A stretch of 50,310 bases of DNA from Actinomycetaceae bacterium (GCA_030532405.1 JAUNLF010000013.1:1-50310); one strand, 5' to 3'; counted from the first letter of the stretch, positions 17,455-26,504 are shown. Numbers and translations: made by a program. Notes: generated by a model from the letters alone, not told the origin.

Positions 17455-17471
17455 AGTTCAATAACTGAACG

Positions 17472-19082
17472 TTACTTGGTGATTTCGTAGTACAACGGGA
17501 CGGAGTTCCAGCCGAACTCGACATTGTCGACAGTGTCAGCGGAGCCACCGGTTACGTTGGAGTACCACAGCGGGATTGCCGGTAGGTCTTCGAACAGGAC
17601 TGCCTGGGCATCCAGGTAGATCTTGTTGGATTCTTCAACCGACTGGGCGCCCGCAGCGTCCTTTAGGAGCTTGTCGAATGCGGGGTTGGAGTAGTCACCG
17701 TCGTTGGAGCCAGCGCCGGTCGCGTACAGCGGGGCGAGGAAGTTACCAAGACCGGGGTAGTCTGCCTGCCAGCCGGTACGGAACGCGGACTGGATGTTAC
17801 GGTTGGTGATTTCGTCACGTAGCGACTTGAAGTCGGGGTACGGGTCGCCAACCGCTTCGATGCCGAGGGTGTTCTTGATGGAGTTGACGGTTGCGTCAAC
17901 CCACGCCTGGTGGCCGCCGTCAGCGTTGTAGGCGAGTTTGAATTCGCCCTCCCATGCGGAGATGGCGTCAGCCTTTGCCCACAGTTCCTTGGCCTTTTCA
18001 GGGTCGTACTGGAGGACTTCGTTGCCTGCAACGTTCTTGTCGAAGCCGTCAATAACGGGCGAGGTGAAGTCCGACGCCGGGGTGCGAGTGCCCTGGAAAA
18101 TGGTGTCGGTGATTTCTTCACGGTTGATTGCGTGCGAGATGGCCTGCTTGCGCAGGATGCCCTCTTCACCTTCAAAGTGAGGTAGGCGCGCGGGGATCGT
18201 GAAGGACTGGAAGATAGCGGACGGCTGGTTTACAGCGCGGTCGCCGAGCTCGGTTTCAAACGTGGAGAATGCCGAGTCGGGTACGGCGTCGAGGACGTCA
18301 AGGTTTCCGGCTAGGAGGTCGTTGTAGGCCGCGTCCTGCTGAGCGTAGAACTTGAAGTCGATACCTTCGTTCTGGGCCTTGCGCGGGCCGTCGTACTCGG
18401 GGTTGACCTTCAGGATCATGGACTCGTTGTGCTTCCAGTCGTCTGCGGACTCAAGCATGTAGGGGCCGTTGCCGATCGGGGCGTTGCCGTACTCGGGGTT
18501 GTCGATACCTTCGGGGTGGAGCGGGTAGAACGCGGAGTAGCCCAGTCGAAGCGGGAAGTCCGCTTCGGGCTGCGATAGCTCAATGGTGAAGGTGGTGTCG
18601 TCTACAACCTTTAGGCCTTCGAGTGCCTGGAAGTCAGGACCGGGCTCGCCGCCCTCGGGGTATCCCTTGATGGGTTCGAAGAAGTAGCTGGACAGGTGAG
18701 CTTCGCGTACGCCCTGGTTCCAAGCTTCAACGAAGTTGGCTGCGGTTACGGGCGTGCCGTCCGAGAAGGTCTCGCCTTCCTTGATCTTTACGGTGTAGTT
18801 CTGGGAGTCTTCGGTCTCGATAGACTCGGCCAGGTCGTTGTGTACGGCGCCTTCGGCGTCGTAGTAGACGAGGCCGGCGAAGATCAGGTCGACAATCTTG
18901 CCGCCGCCGACCTCGTTGGTGTTGGTCGGGATCAGCGGGTTTTGCGGCTCAGTGTTGTTAGCTACCACGTAGTTGGAGCCACCGGCGGAGCCTGCGTCGT
19001 CAGTGCCACCTCCGGAGCATGCGGTTAACGCTAGCGCGGCAACCGCGAACGGGGCTGCTAGGCGCACGAATGAGCGTTTCAT
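17472..19082 (-). CDS. Peptide ABC transporter substrate-binding lipoprotein
   Basis: 536-residue SBP_bac_5 (OppA/DppA class) protein. The N-terminus MKRSFVRLAAPFAVAALALT ends in a lipobox (LTACSGGG), so it is exported and lipid-anchored on the outer face of the membrane. Mature-domain family features include TNEVGGGKIVDLIFAGLVY, the PVTAANFVEAWN segment, NGPYMLES, and the C-terminal AVLFEDLPAIPLWYSN. It captures oligopeptides, or another ligand of this broad family, for the downstream permeases. GGAGG lies four bases before ATG 19082. It is first in the operon and divergent from hrpA. Confidence 0.94.
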   Translation of the reverse strand: MKRSFVRLAAPFAVAALALTACSGGGTDDAGSAGGSNYVVANNTEPQNPLIPTNTNEVGGGKIVDLIFAGLVYYDAEGAVHNDLAESIETEDSQNYTVKIKEGETFSDGTPVTAANFVEAWNQGVREAHLSSYFFEPIKGYPEGGEPGPDFQALEGLKVVDDTTFTIELSQPEADFPLRLGYSAFYPLHPEGIDNPEYGNAPIGNGPYMLESADDWKHNESMILKVNPEYDGPRKAQNEGIDFKFYAQQDAAYNDLLAGNLDVLDAVPDSAFSTFETELGDRAVNQPSAIFQSFTIPARLPHFEGEEGILRKQAISHAINREEITDTIFQGTRTPASDFTSPVIDGFDKNVAGNEVLQYDPEKAKELWAKADAISAWEGEFKLAYNADGGHQAWVDATVNSIKNTLGIEAVGDPYPDFKSLRDEITNRNIQSAFRTGWQADYPGLGNFLAPLYATGAGSNDGDYSNPAFDKLLKDAAGAQSVEESNKIYLDAQAVLFEDLPAIPLWYSNVTGGSADTVDNVEFGWNSVPLYYEITK

Positions 19083-19364
19083 TTGTCCTCCAAACTGAAA
19101 CTTTTTAAGGGATGAGAGCCACTAGAAATTACTGCGTCCTCATTTCCGTTGAACTTTAGCAAAATGACTACCCTGCAGATACGTGCCGTTTGCACTATGG
19201 AAAGGTTGAGCGGCCAACTATGGGTGCACACGGGTACTTTTCGTTGTTATTTCAAGGAAAATCCGTAGGTAACAATCGGGCAACAACTGCACATCTCATC
19301 CAATAGGTGAGACGCGTCCGCATGTTGAGACGGTTCAAAAGTGTGGAGATAGCGCGGTTTTCCC

Positions 19365-19380
19365 TAGGATAGGGATCATG
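19365..19380 (+). promoter_or_regulatory. Leaderless -10 element before hrpA
   Basis: TAGGAT at 19365-19370, seven bases, ATG at 19378. It lies at the right end of a 295-base divergent region shared with the peptide operon, in which no other gene is visible. Confidence 0.6.
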
Positions 19381-22300
19381 GCAGGCAAGCAGAAGTCGAA
19401 GTATTCAAGGGAGCAACTGGCCGGGCGCGTGGCCGCCCTGCCGGTAATTACGTATCCGGAACAACTGCCTGTTTCTGCGCGCCGTGACGAAATCGCGAAC
19501 GCGGTTGAAAACAACCAGGTCGTGATTGTTTCGGGTGAGACGGGGTCGGGTAAGACCACGCAGCTTCCGAAGATTTGCCTGCAGCTGGGCCGGGGAATCC
19601 GCGGCATGATTGGGCACACGCAGCCGCGTCGCCTTGCGGCCCGCACCGTGGCGGACCGGATCGCGGAAGAACTGGGCACGAAGGTGGGGAATCGGCCCGG
19701 TGACGTGATCGGTTTCCAGGTGCGTTTCACCGACGAGGTTGGCCCCACCACCTTGGTGAAGCTGATGACGGACGGCATTTTGCTGGCCGAGATTCAAAAC
19801 GACCCGAACTTGTACAAGTACGACACGATCATTATTGACGAGGCGCACGAACGCTCCCTCAACATCGACTTCCTGATCGGCTACCTCACGCGCCTGCTGC
19901 CAAAGCGTCCGGATTTGAAGGTCATCATCACGTCGGCCACCATCGACTCGCAGCGGTTCGCCAACCATTTCGCGAAAGCGCTAGGCCGGCCGGTGCCCGT
20001 TGTGGAGGTGTCGGGGCGCACGTACCCTGTGGAGATCCGTTATCGCCCCCTCGCGCAAGCCGATCCGCCCTCGAATATCGAAATGGAGGACGAGGACGAC
20101 GCGCCGGTTTCTGTGAAGGGCCTGGTGCTGGAAGACCCGGATTCGCCGCTGGTGACGCTGGGTTACGGGATGGGTGAAGACATTGACCACCTGACCGGGA
20201 TTTGCGAGGCCGTGGACGAACTGGCCGCGGAAGGGCCGGGCGACATTTTGGTGTTTTTGCCCGGCGAGCGCGATATTCGCGACTCGGCGTCGGCCTTGCA
20301 GGATCATTTGGGAGGGCGTTACATCCCGGCCGGCGAGGCGAATCAGAAGAGTCCGCTGGATGGGATCGAAGTGTTGCCGCTGTACTCGCGGCTGTCGGCG
20401 CCGGAGCAGCAGCGCGTGTTTCGCCCTCACCCGCGAAGGCGCGTGGTGCTGGCAACGAACGTGGCGGAAACTTCACTGACGGTGCCTGGGATTCGGTACG
20501 TGATTGACCCGGGTTTGGCGCGGATTTCTAGGTATTCGAACCGCACGAAGGTGCAGCGCCTGCCGATTGAGCCGGTGTCGCAGGCGTCGGCGAATCAGCG
20601 GTCGGGCCGGTCGGGGCGCGTGGCGGATGGTATTGCGATTCGCTTGTATTCGCAGCAGGATTTTTTGAATCGGCCCAAGTACACGGAGCCGGAGATTTTG
20701 AGGACGTCTTTGGCTGCCGTGATTTTGCAGATGGCGTCGCTGGGGTTGGGCAATGTTGAGCATTTCCCGTTTTTGGATGCGCCCGCGCCGAAGGCGGTTC
20801 GCGACGGCGTGAACTTGCTTGAGGAGATCGGCGCGGTTCGTCACCGTAAGAATGCGAAGGAGCCGTTAAAGCTGACGCGCATTGGGCACGACTTGGCGCG
20901 CCTGCCCATCGACCCGCGGCTGGGGCGCATGCTGATTGAGGGCCAGCGCGGCGGGGTGGCGTCCGAGGTTCTGATTATTGTGGCGGCACTGTCGATGCAG
21001 GATGTGCGCGAGAGGCCGGCGGAGTTCAAGGAGGACGCGGACCGCGCTCACGACCGGTTTTTGGATCCGGAGTCTGACTTCATCACGTACCTGTCGCTGT
21101 GGCGGTATTTGCGCACGCAGTCGCGGGAGATGTCGAACTCGGCGTTTAGGCGCATGTGTCGGCGCGAGTTTTTGCACTATTTGCGGTGGCGCGAGTGGCA
21201 GGACGTGGTCGGACAGTTGCAGGAGTTGGCGCGGCCCCTGAAGTTGGACGTGCATTCGTTGGAGTTGCCGTCGCGCGGTGAGATTCGTCGTCAAGAGCGT
21301 GAGGGCGGTGCTGTGGACGCGGTTGCTCGAGCGGTGACGGCGTTTACGGCGCGAACTTCGGGGAGGAACTCCGAGCAGATCCACAGGTCGTTGCTGGTGG
21401 GGTTGCTGTCGAACCTGGGCGCGTGGGATCAGCAGAAGCAGGACTATTTGGGCGCGCGCGGAACGCATTTCGTGGTGTGGCCGGGGTCGGGTTTGGCGCG
21501 CAAACACTACGACTGGGTGATGGCGGCTGAGCTTGTGGAGACCTCGCGCCTGTTTGCCCGCACTGTCGCGAAGATCAAGCCCGAGTGGGTGGAGCCGCTG
21601 GCGAAGCGCCTGGTGAAGCGCGTGTATTCCGAGCCGTACTGGTCGTCCAAGATGGGGGCGGCGATGGTTCGCGAGAAGGTCATGCTGTACGGGTTGACGC
21701 TGGTTGCGGACCGGCCAGTACTGTTGGGGAACTTGCCGGCGGGTGTGAAGGTGGATGCGCCGCAGGCGGCCACTTCGATTGCGGCGCGCACGGGCGCCGG
21801 GGTGACCGGGTTTGCGGGGTCCACGCCTCGTGAGGTGGCTCGCGAGATGTTTATCCAGCACGCCCTCGTGGATGGGGATTGGCGGTCGCATCACAGGTTT
21901 GTGAAGCACAATGCGGAATTGTTGGATGAGATTCACGAGTCGGAGAAGAAGCTGCGGCAGGGCGGTACGGTTTCGGATGACGCGATTTACGCGTTTTATG
22001 ACGAGCGCGTGCCGGCCGAGGTCGTTTCGGCGCGGCATTTTGATGGCTGGTGGCGGCGGCAGCGGGACAAGAAGTTGTTGGAGATGTCGCGGCGGGACTT
22101 GCTTCCCGGGTCCGGCGAGGTTGATGCGGCGGGCTACCCGTCGCAGTGGCGGCAAGGGGATATTTCGTTGCCGTTGCGCTACGAGTTCGACCCGGGTTCG
22201 CCGCGTGACGGCCTGACGATTCGCGTGCCTGTCGCGATGCTCACGCGAGTGCGTGACCGCGGGTTTGAGTGGCTCGTTCCCGGCATGTTGGACGAGCTTG

Positions 22301-23967
22301 TGACGGCTACGATTCGGGCGCTGCCCAAGCAGGTGCGCGCGCAGCTTGTGCCGGCTCCCGACGTTGCGAGCGACCTTTCCGCGTGGATCCGAACGCACAT
22401 TTGGAACGTGAATGAGGGCGAGCCTGACTCCGGGGCGGGTGACTCTACGCCCAGCGGTGCCGGTACTGGCGGGGCTGGTGCGGCCAGCGGGGACAGCGCG
22501 GGCGGCGCGGGTTCTTCCGCTCCGACGGCTGGATCAAGCCCTGCAACATCCCCGGCTACCTCAGCCGGTGTGAACCCTGAGGACCCGCAGGATCCCCAGG
22601 ACACGCAGGAACCCGAGGAGGATGAGGTGGATCCGCGGTCGTTGGAGGCGTCCCTGGGCAGGTTGGCGGCGTGGGCGTCGAAGTCGGGGGCGGCTGATAA
22701 GAAGACGATTGCGCGGATGGAGAAGGCTGCCGAGCGTAAGCCCGCTAAAGTGCGGGCGGAAAAGGCCGCGAGCGCGGGTGAAATGCGCGCGGAGTCGCCC
22801 TCTAAAATCGAAGGTCCGATGGTGCCGGGGACGCGTGGTGGTGAATATTTGCCGCACTTTTTTGACGCGTTTGTGCGCGCGGCGAGCATGGTGAAGGGCG
22901 TGGATGTTCCACGGGATTTGTGGGGCGAGTTGGATTTGCCGGGCCATGCGACTCCGACGTTTGTGGTGGTGAACGAGCAGGGTCGCGAGGTGCGTGCCGC
23001 ACAGGATCTGACGTGGCTGCAAAAGCAGTTGGGCGCCCAGTCGCGTAAGGCGTCGCGTTCGGCGATGCGTCAGGCGCTCGATCAGGCGTTGAAGGAGTCG
23101 GGTGGCCGGAGGGCGCCCGATGCGCGGACGTTGAAGGCGTTTGAGGACGTGACTCCCGGTGGGGCGGGCGCGTCGAAGGCTGGCGCTCCGGGCGTGTCGA
23201 AGGCGGACGCTCCGGGTGCCGCGGGCGCTCCGGTGGATGCGGAGGAGTATCGCGCGGGTTTGGCACGCTTGGTTTTGTCGAGGACGATGTTGCCGACGGC
23301 GCGGGTTTCGACGCGTTGGACGGGGCGGGAGGCTTTGGTGTTGGCGGCGGGCCCGTATCCGGATACGCAGAAGCTGGTGGCGGACGCGCAACTGGCGGCG
23401 GTGGACTCGCTGTTGGACGAGTATGAGGTGCCGCTGTTAGAGGTGCGTTCGCGTGGCGTTGTGGATGAGCTTGTCGCGTGGGTGCAGGATCGTATTGAGG
23501 ATCGTACTTACCAGATTTTAGGTTGGACTGTTGCCGCGTTTAGTGAGTATGCGGATTTGGATAAGCGGGTTCGAAGCACGTCCTCGCCGTCAATGATTCG
23601 ACTGTTGAGTGACGTGCGTGAGCATTCGAATTCGCTGGTTTATGACGGTTTCTTGTTGGATGTGCCGTTTGAATGGTTGCCGCATGTGGCGCGGTTTGTG
23701 CGCGCGGATGCGATGCGGGTTGACAAGGCGTCACGGTCTGCGGATGTGTTGGCTCGCGATGAGGGTCTTTGGCGTGCGATTAAGGATTTTGAGGGCGAGC
23801 TGGCGGCGGCTCGGGAGCGGCTGCCTCTGCATGAGGTTGCGCGGCGGCGCGAGTTGGAGAATGCCGTCTGGCTTGTCGAAGAGCTGCGGGTGTCGTTCTT
23901 CGCGCAGGAACTGGGGACTTCGCAAAAAGTGTCGCTCAAACGCCTGTACACGATCCTGAACGCCTGA
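19378..23967 (+). CDS. hrpA: ATP-dependent DEAH-box RNA helicase HrpA
   Basis: 1529-residue DEAH helicase; typical HrpA is about 1300. Residues 53-60 are Walker A (GETGSGKT), 154-157 DEAH, 186-188 SAT, and QRSGRSGR near 405 is motif VI, followed by helicase-associated and DUF3418 C-terminal regions. HrpA unwinds structured RNA and in E. coli helps rescue stalled ribosomes. Two low-complexity insertions account for the extra length: residues about 1015-1081 (Gly/Ala/Ser/Thr, then Asp-Pro-Gln repeats) and 1259-1284 (an SKAGAPG/SKADAPG repeat). Codons lean heavily on TTG and GTG. The start is leaderless. It ends 11 bases from the convergent VbhA-like gene. Confidence 0.95.
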   Translation: MAGKQKSKYSREQLAGRVAALPVITYPEQLPVSARRDEIANAVENNQVVIVSGETGSGKTTQLPKICLQLGRGIRGMIGHTQPRRLAARTVADRIAEELGTKVGNRPGDVIGFQVRFTDEVGPTTLVKLMTDGILLAEIQNDPNLYKYDTIIIDEAHERSLNIDFLIGYLTRLLPKRPDLKVIITSATIDSQRFANHFAKALGRPVPVVEVSGRTYPVEIRYRPLAQADPPSNIEMEDEDDAPVSVKGLVLEDPDSPLVTLGYGMGEDIDHLTGICEAVDELAAEGPGDILVFLPGERDIRDSASALQDHLGGRYIPAGEANQKSPLDGIEVLPLYSRLSAPEQQRVFRPHPRRRVVLATNVAETSLTVPGIRYVIDPGLARISRYSNRTKVQRLPIEPVSQASANQRSGRSGRVADGIAIRLYSQQDFLNRPKYTEPEILRTSLAAVILQMASLGLGNVEHFPFLDAPAPKAVRDGVNLLEEIGAVRHRKNAKEPLKLTRIGHDLARLPIDPRLGRMLIEGQRGGVASEVLIIVAALSMQDVRERPAEFKEDADRAHDRFLDPESDFITYLSLWRYLRTQSREMSNSAFRRMCRREFLHYLRWREWQDVVGQLQELARPLKLDVHSLELPSRGEIRRQEREGGAVDAVARAVTAFTARTSGRNSEQIHRSLLVGLLSNLGAWDQQKQDYLGARGTHFVVWPGSGLARKHYDWVMAAELVETSRLFARTVAKIKPEWVEPLAKRLVKRVYSEPYWSSKMGAAMVREKVMLYGLTLVADRPVLLGNLPAGVKVDAPQAATSIAARTGAGVTGFAGSTPREVAREMFIQHALVDGDWRSHHRFVKHNAELLDEIHESEKKLRQGGTVSDDAIYAFYDERVPAEVVSARHFDGWWRRQRDKKLLEMSRRDLLPGSGEVDAAGYPSQWRQGDISLPLRYEFDPGSPRDGLTIRVPVAMLTRVRDRGFEWLVPGMLDELVTATIRALPKQVRAQLVPAPDVASDLSAWIRTHIWNVNEGEPDSGAGDSTPSGAGTGGAGAASGDSAGGAGSSAPTAGSSPATSPATSAGVNPEDPQDPQDTQEPEEDEVDPRSLEASLGRLAAWASKSGAADKKTIARMEKAAERKPAKVRAEKAASAGEMRAESPSKIEGPMVPGTRGGEYLPHFFDAFVRAASMVKGVDVPRDLWGELDLPGHATPTFVVVNEQGREVRAAQDLTWLQKQLGAQSRKASRSAMRQALDQALKESGGRRAPDARTLKAFEDVTPGGAGASKAGAPGVSKADAPGAAGAPVDAEEYRAGLARLVLSRTMLPTARVSTRWTGREALVLAAGPYPDTQKLVADAQLAAVDSLLDEYEVPLLEVRSRGVVDELVAWVQDRIEDRTYQILGWTVAAFSEYADLDKRVRSTSSPSMIRLLSDVREHSNSLVYDGFLLDVPFEWLPHVARFVRADAMRVDKASRSADVLARDEGLWRAIKDFEGELAAARERLPLHEVARRRELENAVWLVEELRVSFFAQELGTSQKVSLKRLYTILNA

Positions 23968-23978
23968 GGCCGCCTGGC

Positions 23979-24209
23979 TTAGGCTAGGACAGTTTGCCTA
24001 CTGACAATGGAGACTGCACGACGCTTGTATTCATTAGCGTCGATGTCGCCACGTGCGTAATCTGTCAGGTTTTCTATGTCCTGCTTTGAGGGCGAAAAGC
24101 CCTCGTGCCAAAGCGATGCGATGGTGTTTCGAACTCCTCGCAACTGGGTTTCATCAAGTCCGCGAAAGAGTTCCGGCCAACGCCTCTCGATATCAAACTT
24201 GTTCGACAT
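23979..24209 (-). CDS. VbhA-like Fic antitoxin, orphan
   Basis: 76-residue protein that resembles VbhA-type antitoxins, which block Fic AMP-transferases by inserting a Glu from an [S/T]xxxE[G/N] helix into the ATP site. Here S32-LWH-E36-G37 matches that motif exactly, followed by FSPSKQDIENLTDYARGDID, a pattern typical of these small helical domains. ATG 24209 (MSNKFD) is preferred over the upstream ATG at 24245 because AAGGA is suitably placed. No Fic-domain gene (HxFx[D/E]GNGR) is in this window. It lies downstream of, and on the same strand as, the HTH-PIN pair, 85 bases away. Confidence 0.7.
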   Translation of the reverse strand: MSNKFDIERRWPELFRGLDETQLRGVRNTIASLWHEGFSPSKQDIENLTDYARGDIDANEYKRRAVSIVSRQTVLA

Positions 24210-24280
24210 AACGGCCATCCTTAACACAGGGTCTAAATCAAGCACCTACATATGGCCCGAAACGGGTTAACACCAAACAG

Positions 24281-24295
24281 ATGCGTTCAACGCAT
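24281..24295. repeat. Dyad at the 3' end of the PIN gene
   Basis: ATGCGTT-C-AACGCAT has 7-base arms with a single central base and abuts the PIN stop codon. It could be a protein-binding site or a weak hairpin between the PIN and VbhA-like genes. Confidence 0.4.
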
Positions 24296-24855
24296 TAATC
24301 TGATGACTCTCGATAAGCACTCACGAAATTTGGGCAACTAACTTCTAGAGACGAGACTAGTTGTCCGATAGTGACCGCAGGGTTTCGGCGCATCGCTTGC
24401 ATACTTTCGAGTGCCTTTGTAAACCTTTCAGGGTATAGGTCGAATAAGTCCAGTAGAAAGTCATCACAAGACTTTGCATGCAAACCATGTAGGGCCAAGG
24501 CCTCGTCTGGGAAGTCTTTCAGATTGTTGGTTACAATCGCGGAAGCGTTGCCTTCGATTGCAGCAGCGATCACGTGTCTGTCGTCTGGGTCCGGGATCCC
24601 TTTAATGCCGCCTACTAGGCCCTCCCAGTTATGTATTTGGGCATCCGGAAAGGCTTCATTCATCATTGCTACTCGCCGCAACGCATTTTGTTCACTAGTG
24701 GCGCCTGTGGAGATTAGCGCCCGCGTTAGTTCACCAAGGATTTCCGCACTCCAGAGGGGTACGTAAGCATTTTCGTCCGCTAAGTGAAGTAGCAGATCAG
24801 CCTGCACGATTGGGAACAGTACGTTCGCATCGAGGGCAACGCGAAACCCTGCCAT
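24295..24855 (-). CDS. PIN-domain toxin (VapC-like, PIN_3 group)
   Basis: 186-residue PIN-domain ribonuclease, longer than classical VapC (about 130) and resembling the PIN_3/COG1569 group. The acidic Mg-binding residues are visible: D9 in ALDANVLFP, E38 and E42 in SAEILGELTRAL, D92 in DPDDRHVIAAA, and D114 in IVTNNLKDFP. PIN toxins cleave RNA, often tRNA or rRNA. The C-terminal extension (CDDFLLDLFDLYPERF and beyond) is helical. It starts five bases after the HTH gene, which presumably encodes its antitoxin. Confidence 0.85.
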   Translation of the reverse strand: MAGFRVALDANVLFPIVQADLLLHLADENAYVPLWSAEILGELTRALISTGATSEQNALRRVAMMNEAFPDAQIHNWEGLVGGIKGIPDPDDRHVIAAAIEGNASAIVTNNLKDFPDEALALHGLHAKSCDDFLLDLFDLYPERFTKALESMQAMRRNPAVTIGQLVSSLEVSCPNFVSAYRESSD

Positions 24856-24860
24856 CGGAA

Positions 24861-25331
24861 TCAGTCTCGCGTCTCAAGGGACTGGACGTCATAAAGACCA
24901 TCTTCTTCGGCGTCTTGCACCATTTGTTGAAAGATTCGCTTTCGTTTGGCGCGAAGGTCGCTTTGATATTTGAGGAGATCTGTTAGGAGGATCCTTCTGT
25001 GTCGACTGTTTGGCAGTTTCTCGTATGGGATGGCGCCAGATTCCAACTGTTTAATTAGGGTGGGGCGGCTCATGCCAAGGAAGTCTGCTGCAGCTTGGGT
25101 TGTGAGTTTCTGGTCGATGGGTACGACTGCGATTGCTTGATGGTTAGCCATCGCTCTGACCACGTCTACAAGAGCTTTATAGACCTGTTCTGGTAGCTCG
25201 ACCTGTTCGCCGTCGGGTCCTAGTAAGAGAGCAGGAGCAGAAGTGTGCTCAAGAAATCGAGAGGTGTCAGCTAATTCCTCCAATTGTTCAGGAGGGAACG
25301 TCACTGCGGGGGGCTCCATTACTGTCTTCAT
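24861..25331 (-). CDS. Excisionase-type HTH protein, probable antitoxin of the PIN toxin
   Basis: 156-residue protein with a MerR/excisionase-like winged helix at residues 76-123 (LTTQAAADFLGMSRPTLIKQ, then LPNSRHRRILLTDLL). The N-terminal half (PEQLEELADTSRFLE and VELPEQVYKALVDVV) looks like a dimerisation or oligomerisation region. The C-terminal tail is charged and probably contacts the toxin. HTH-plus-PIN pairs of this kind act as toxin-antitoxin operons in which the HTH protein also represses the promoter. The start is ATG 25331, with a -35/-10 pair six bases upstream and no ribosome binding site. A solitary phage excisionase is less likely, as no integrase is near. Confidence 0.8.
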   Translation of the reverse strand: MKTVMEPPAVTFPPEQLEELADTSRFLEHTSAPALLLGPDGEQVELPEQVYKALVDVVRAMANHQAIAVVPIDQKLTTQAAADFLGMSRPTLIKQLESGAIPYEKLPNSRHRRILLTDLLKYQSDLRAKRKRIFQQMVQDAEEDGLYDVQSLETRD

Positions 25332-25337
25332 AAAACC

Positions 25338-25366
25338 AGAATGACAGATATTCGAAATAATCGCAA
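25338..25366 (-). promoter_or_regulatory. Promoter of the HTH-PIN operon
   Basis: On the minus strand TTGCGA, 17 bases, CATTCT, then six bases to ATG 25331. The -10 lacks its first T, but spacing and position fit a leaderless transcript. A TTCGAA core within the spacer could be an autoregulatory site. Confidence 0.45.
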
Positions 25367-25409
25367 TGGTTGTTTTGGTTCTGTGGACACTGCCCAGAGA
25401 ACACTCGGC

Positions 25410-26504
25410 CTACGAGTGCGCGCGTTCGTAGGTTGTTGTTCGCACCCCTTGCCCGCCCTGCATAGAGACTATGCCTGCGGTTTGCATTTTCTTCAGTGCA
25501 TATGTGACCTGTCGTTGGCTGAGGCCAGTTCGCGCAACGATGTCGGCCACTCCCGCAGCTTGCGCGAGTGCTTCCCAAATAGCGAGGCCGTTCGAAATGT
25601 TTGCCAAAGCCTCATCGGGAAACAAGGTGGTGCCCTCTCTGTGAGTATCGGGAGCGGCGACTCCGGTGCGAGTCCTACCGCGGAAGAGCTTCGCCGTAAA
25701 ACTAACGCCGGTGTCTACGAGTTCGGGTTCGGGCAGACCTGCGGTTTCGAACCTGTAGAGCATTTCGGGAATGCCGCCGCCTTCACCTTCGATGATTCGT
25801 TCGCCCTTCGGTAGGGTGATTAGTTTGCAGAGGTCGTAGAGCACTTGGTTGACGGCGCTCTTGTCGCCGCGGTGTCGGAGCCTGTCCGTGGTTGTCCCCC
25901 AAAGTCCGCCTGGGTTTGTGATGACGAGTAGCTCGTTTGTGAGGCGAATTTCAATGTTCTTGGAAGAGGTTAACGCTTCTAGGCTTCTATGAACTAGAGC
26001 GTTTGAGATGATTTCGCGAATGCCGATGAGGGGGAACTCTGGCCGATCCACAGCATGACCATCTGGACGGTACACAATCTCGGTAGATGCGTTACGCGCA
26101 ATCCAGTCAACCGCGCCTACAAGCATGTCCGAAAGTGGCCCGTCAAGATCAACAGGATCGCGTAGCCTTTCGCTCCCTCCGAGAGGCAACTGAACTGCGG
26201 CAGTAATCTTCAAACTTGGCAGAAACTCCTGCGGATAGTTTCCGAGCACGTAAAGCCCTGCAACCGTAACCTCTCCCGACTGGGTGAGCACGCCCTTCGC
26301 CTTTAAAACCTGCTCATCTGAAAGATTACGCAATCGCGGCGACTGCTCCTTCGCGTTCGCAACCACTTGCTCTATTAGTGCAGGATCCAGATGGTTAATC
26401 GTTGCGCCTGGAACCGGATTGCGATCATACTGAGGACGCCCGACCTGATTCTTCAACTCCTGAACTTGGGTGGGCTGCTCTTCATTAAGCTTTGCACGTT
26501 CCAT
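25410..26504 (-). CDS. ATP-binding wHTH regulator lacking its AlbA_2 domain
   Basis: 364-residue protein matching the C-terminal two thirds of AlbA_2/Schlafen-type putative transcriptional regulators. Residues about 165-290 are the HATPase_c_4 region (FPLIGIREIISNALVHRSL, GEGGGIPEMLYRFETAGLPE). The C-terminus is a winged helix (ADIVARTGLSQRQVTYALKK). Full-length relatives carry about 150 further N-terminal residues; this frame begins at the segment that normally follows AlbA_2 (GRPQYDRNPVPGATINHLDP). An in-frame stop lies 15 codons above ATG 26504 and there is no ribosome binding site, so it is either an N-terminally eroded gene or a short variant. A repeat array overlaps its start. Confidence 0.7.
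   Translation of the reverse strand: MERAKLNEEQPTQVQELKNQVGRPQYDRNPVPGATINHLDPALIEQVVANAKEQSPRLRNLSDEQVLKAKGVLTQSGEVTVAGLYVLGNYPQEFLPSLKITAAVQLPLGGSERLRDPVDLDGPLSDMLVGAVDWIARNASTEIVYRPDGHAVDRPEFPLIGIREIISNALVHRSLEALTSSKNIEIRLTNELLVITNPGGLWGTTTDRLRHRGDKSAVNQVLYDLCKLITLPKGERIIEGEGGGIPEMLYRFETAGLPEPELVDTGVSFTAKLFRGRTRTGVAAPDTHREGTTLFPDEALANISNGLAIWEALAQAAGVADIVARTGLSQRQVTYALKKMQTAGIVSMQGGQGVRTTTYERAHS

Noticed and set aside
20866-22398. 510-codon leftward frame inside hrpA
   Set aside because: Antisense shadow of hrpA, rich in Arg/His/Pro; the sense frame carries all helicase motifs.
24861-25331. HTH gene as a phage excisionase marking a prophage
   Set aside because: No integrase, attachment repeats or phage structural genes are visible, and the immediate PIN neighbour points to a toxin-antitoxin pair.
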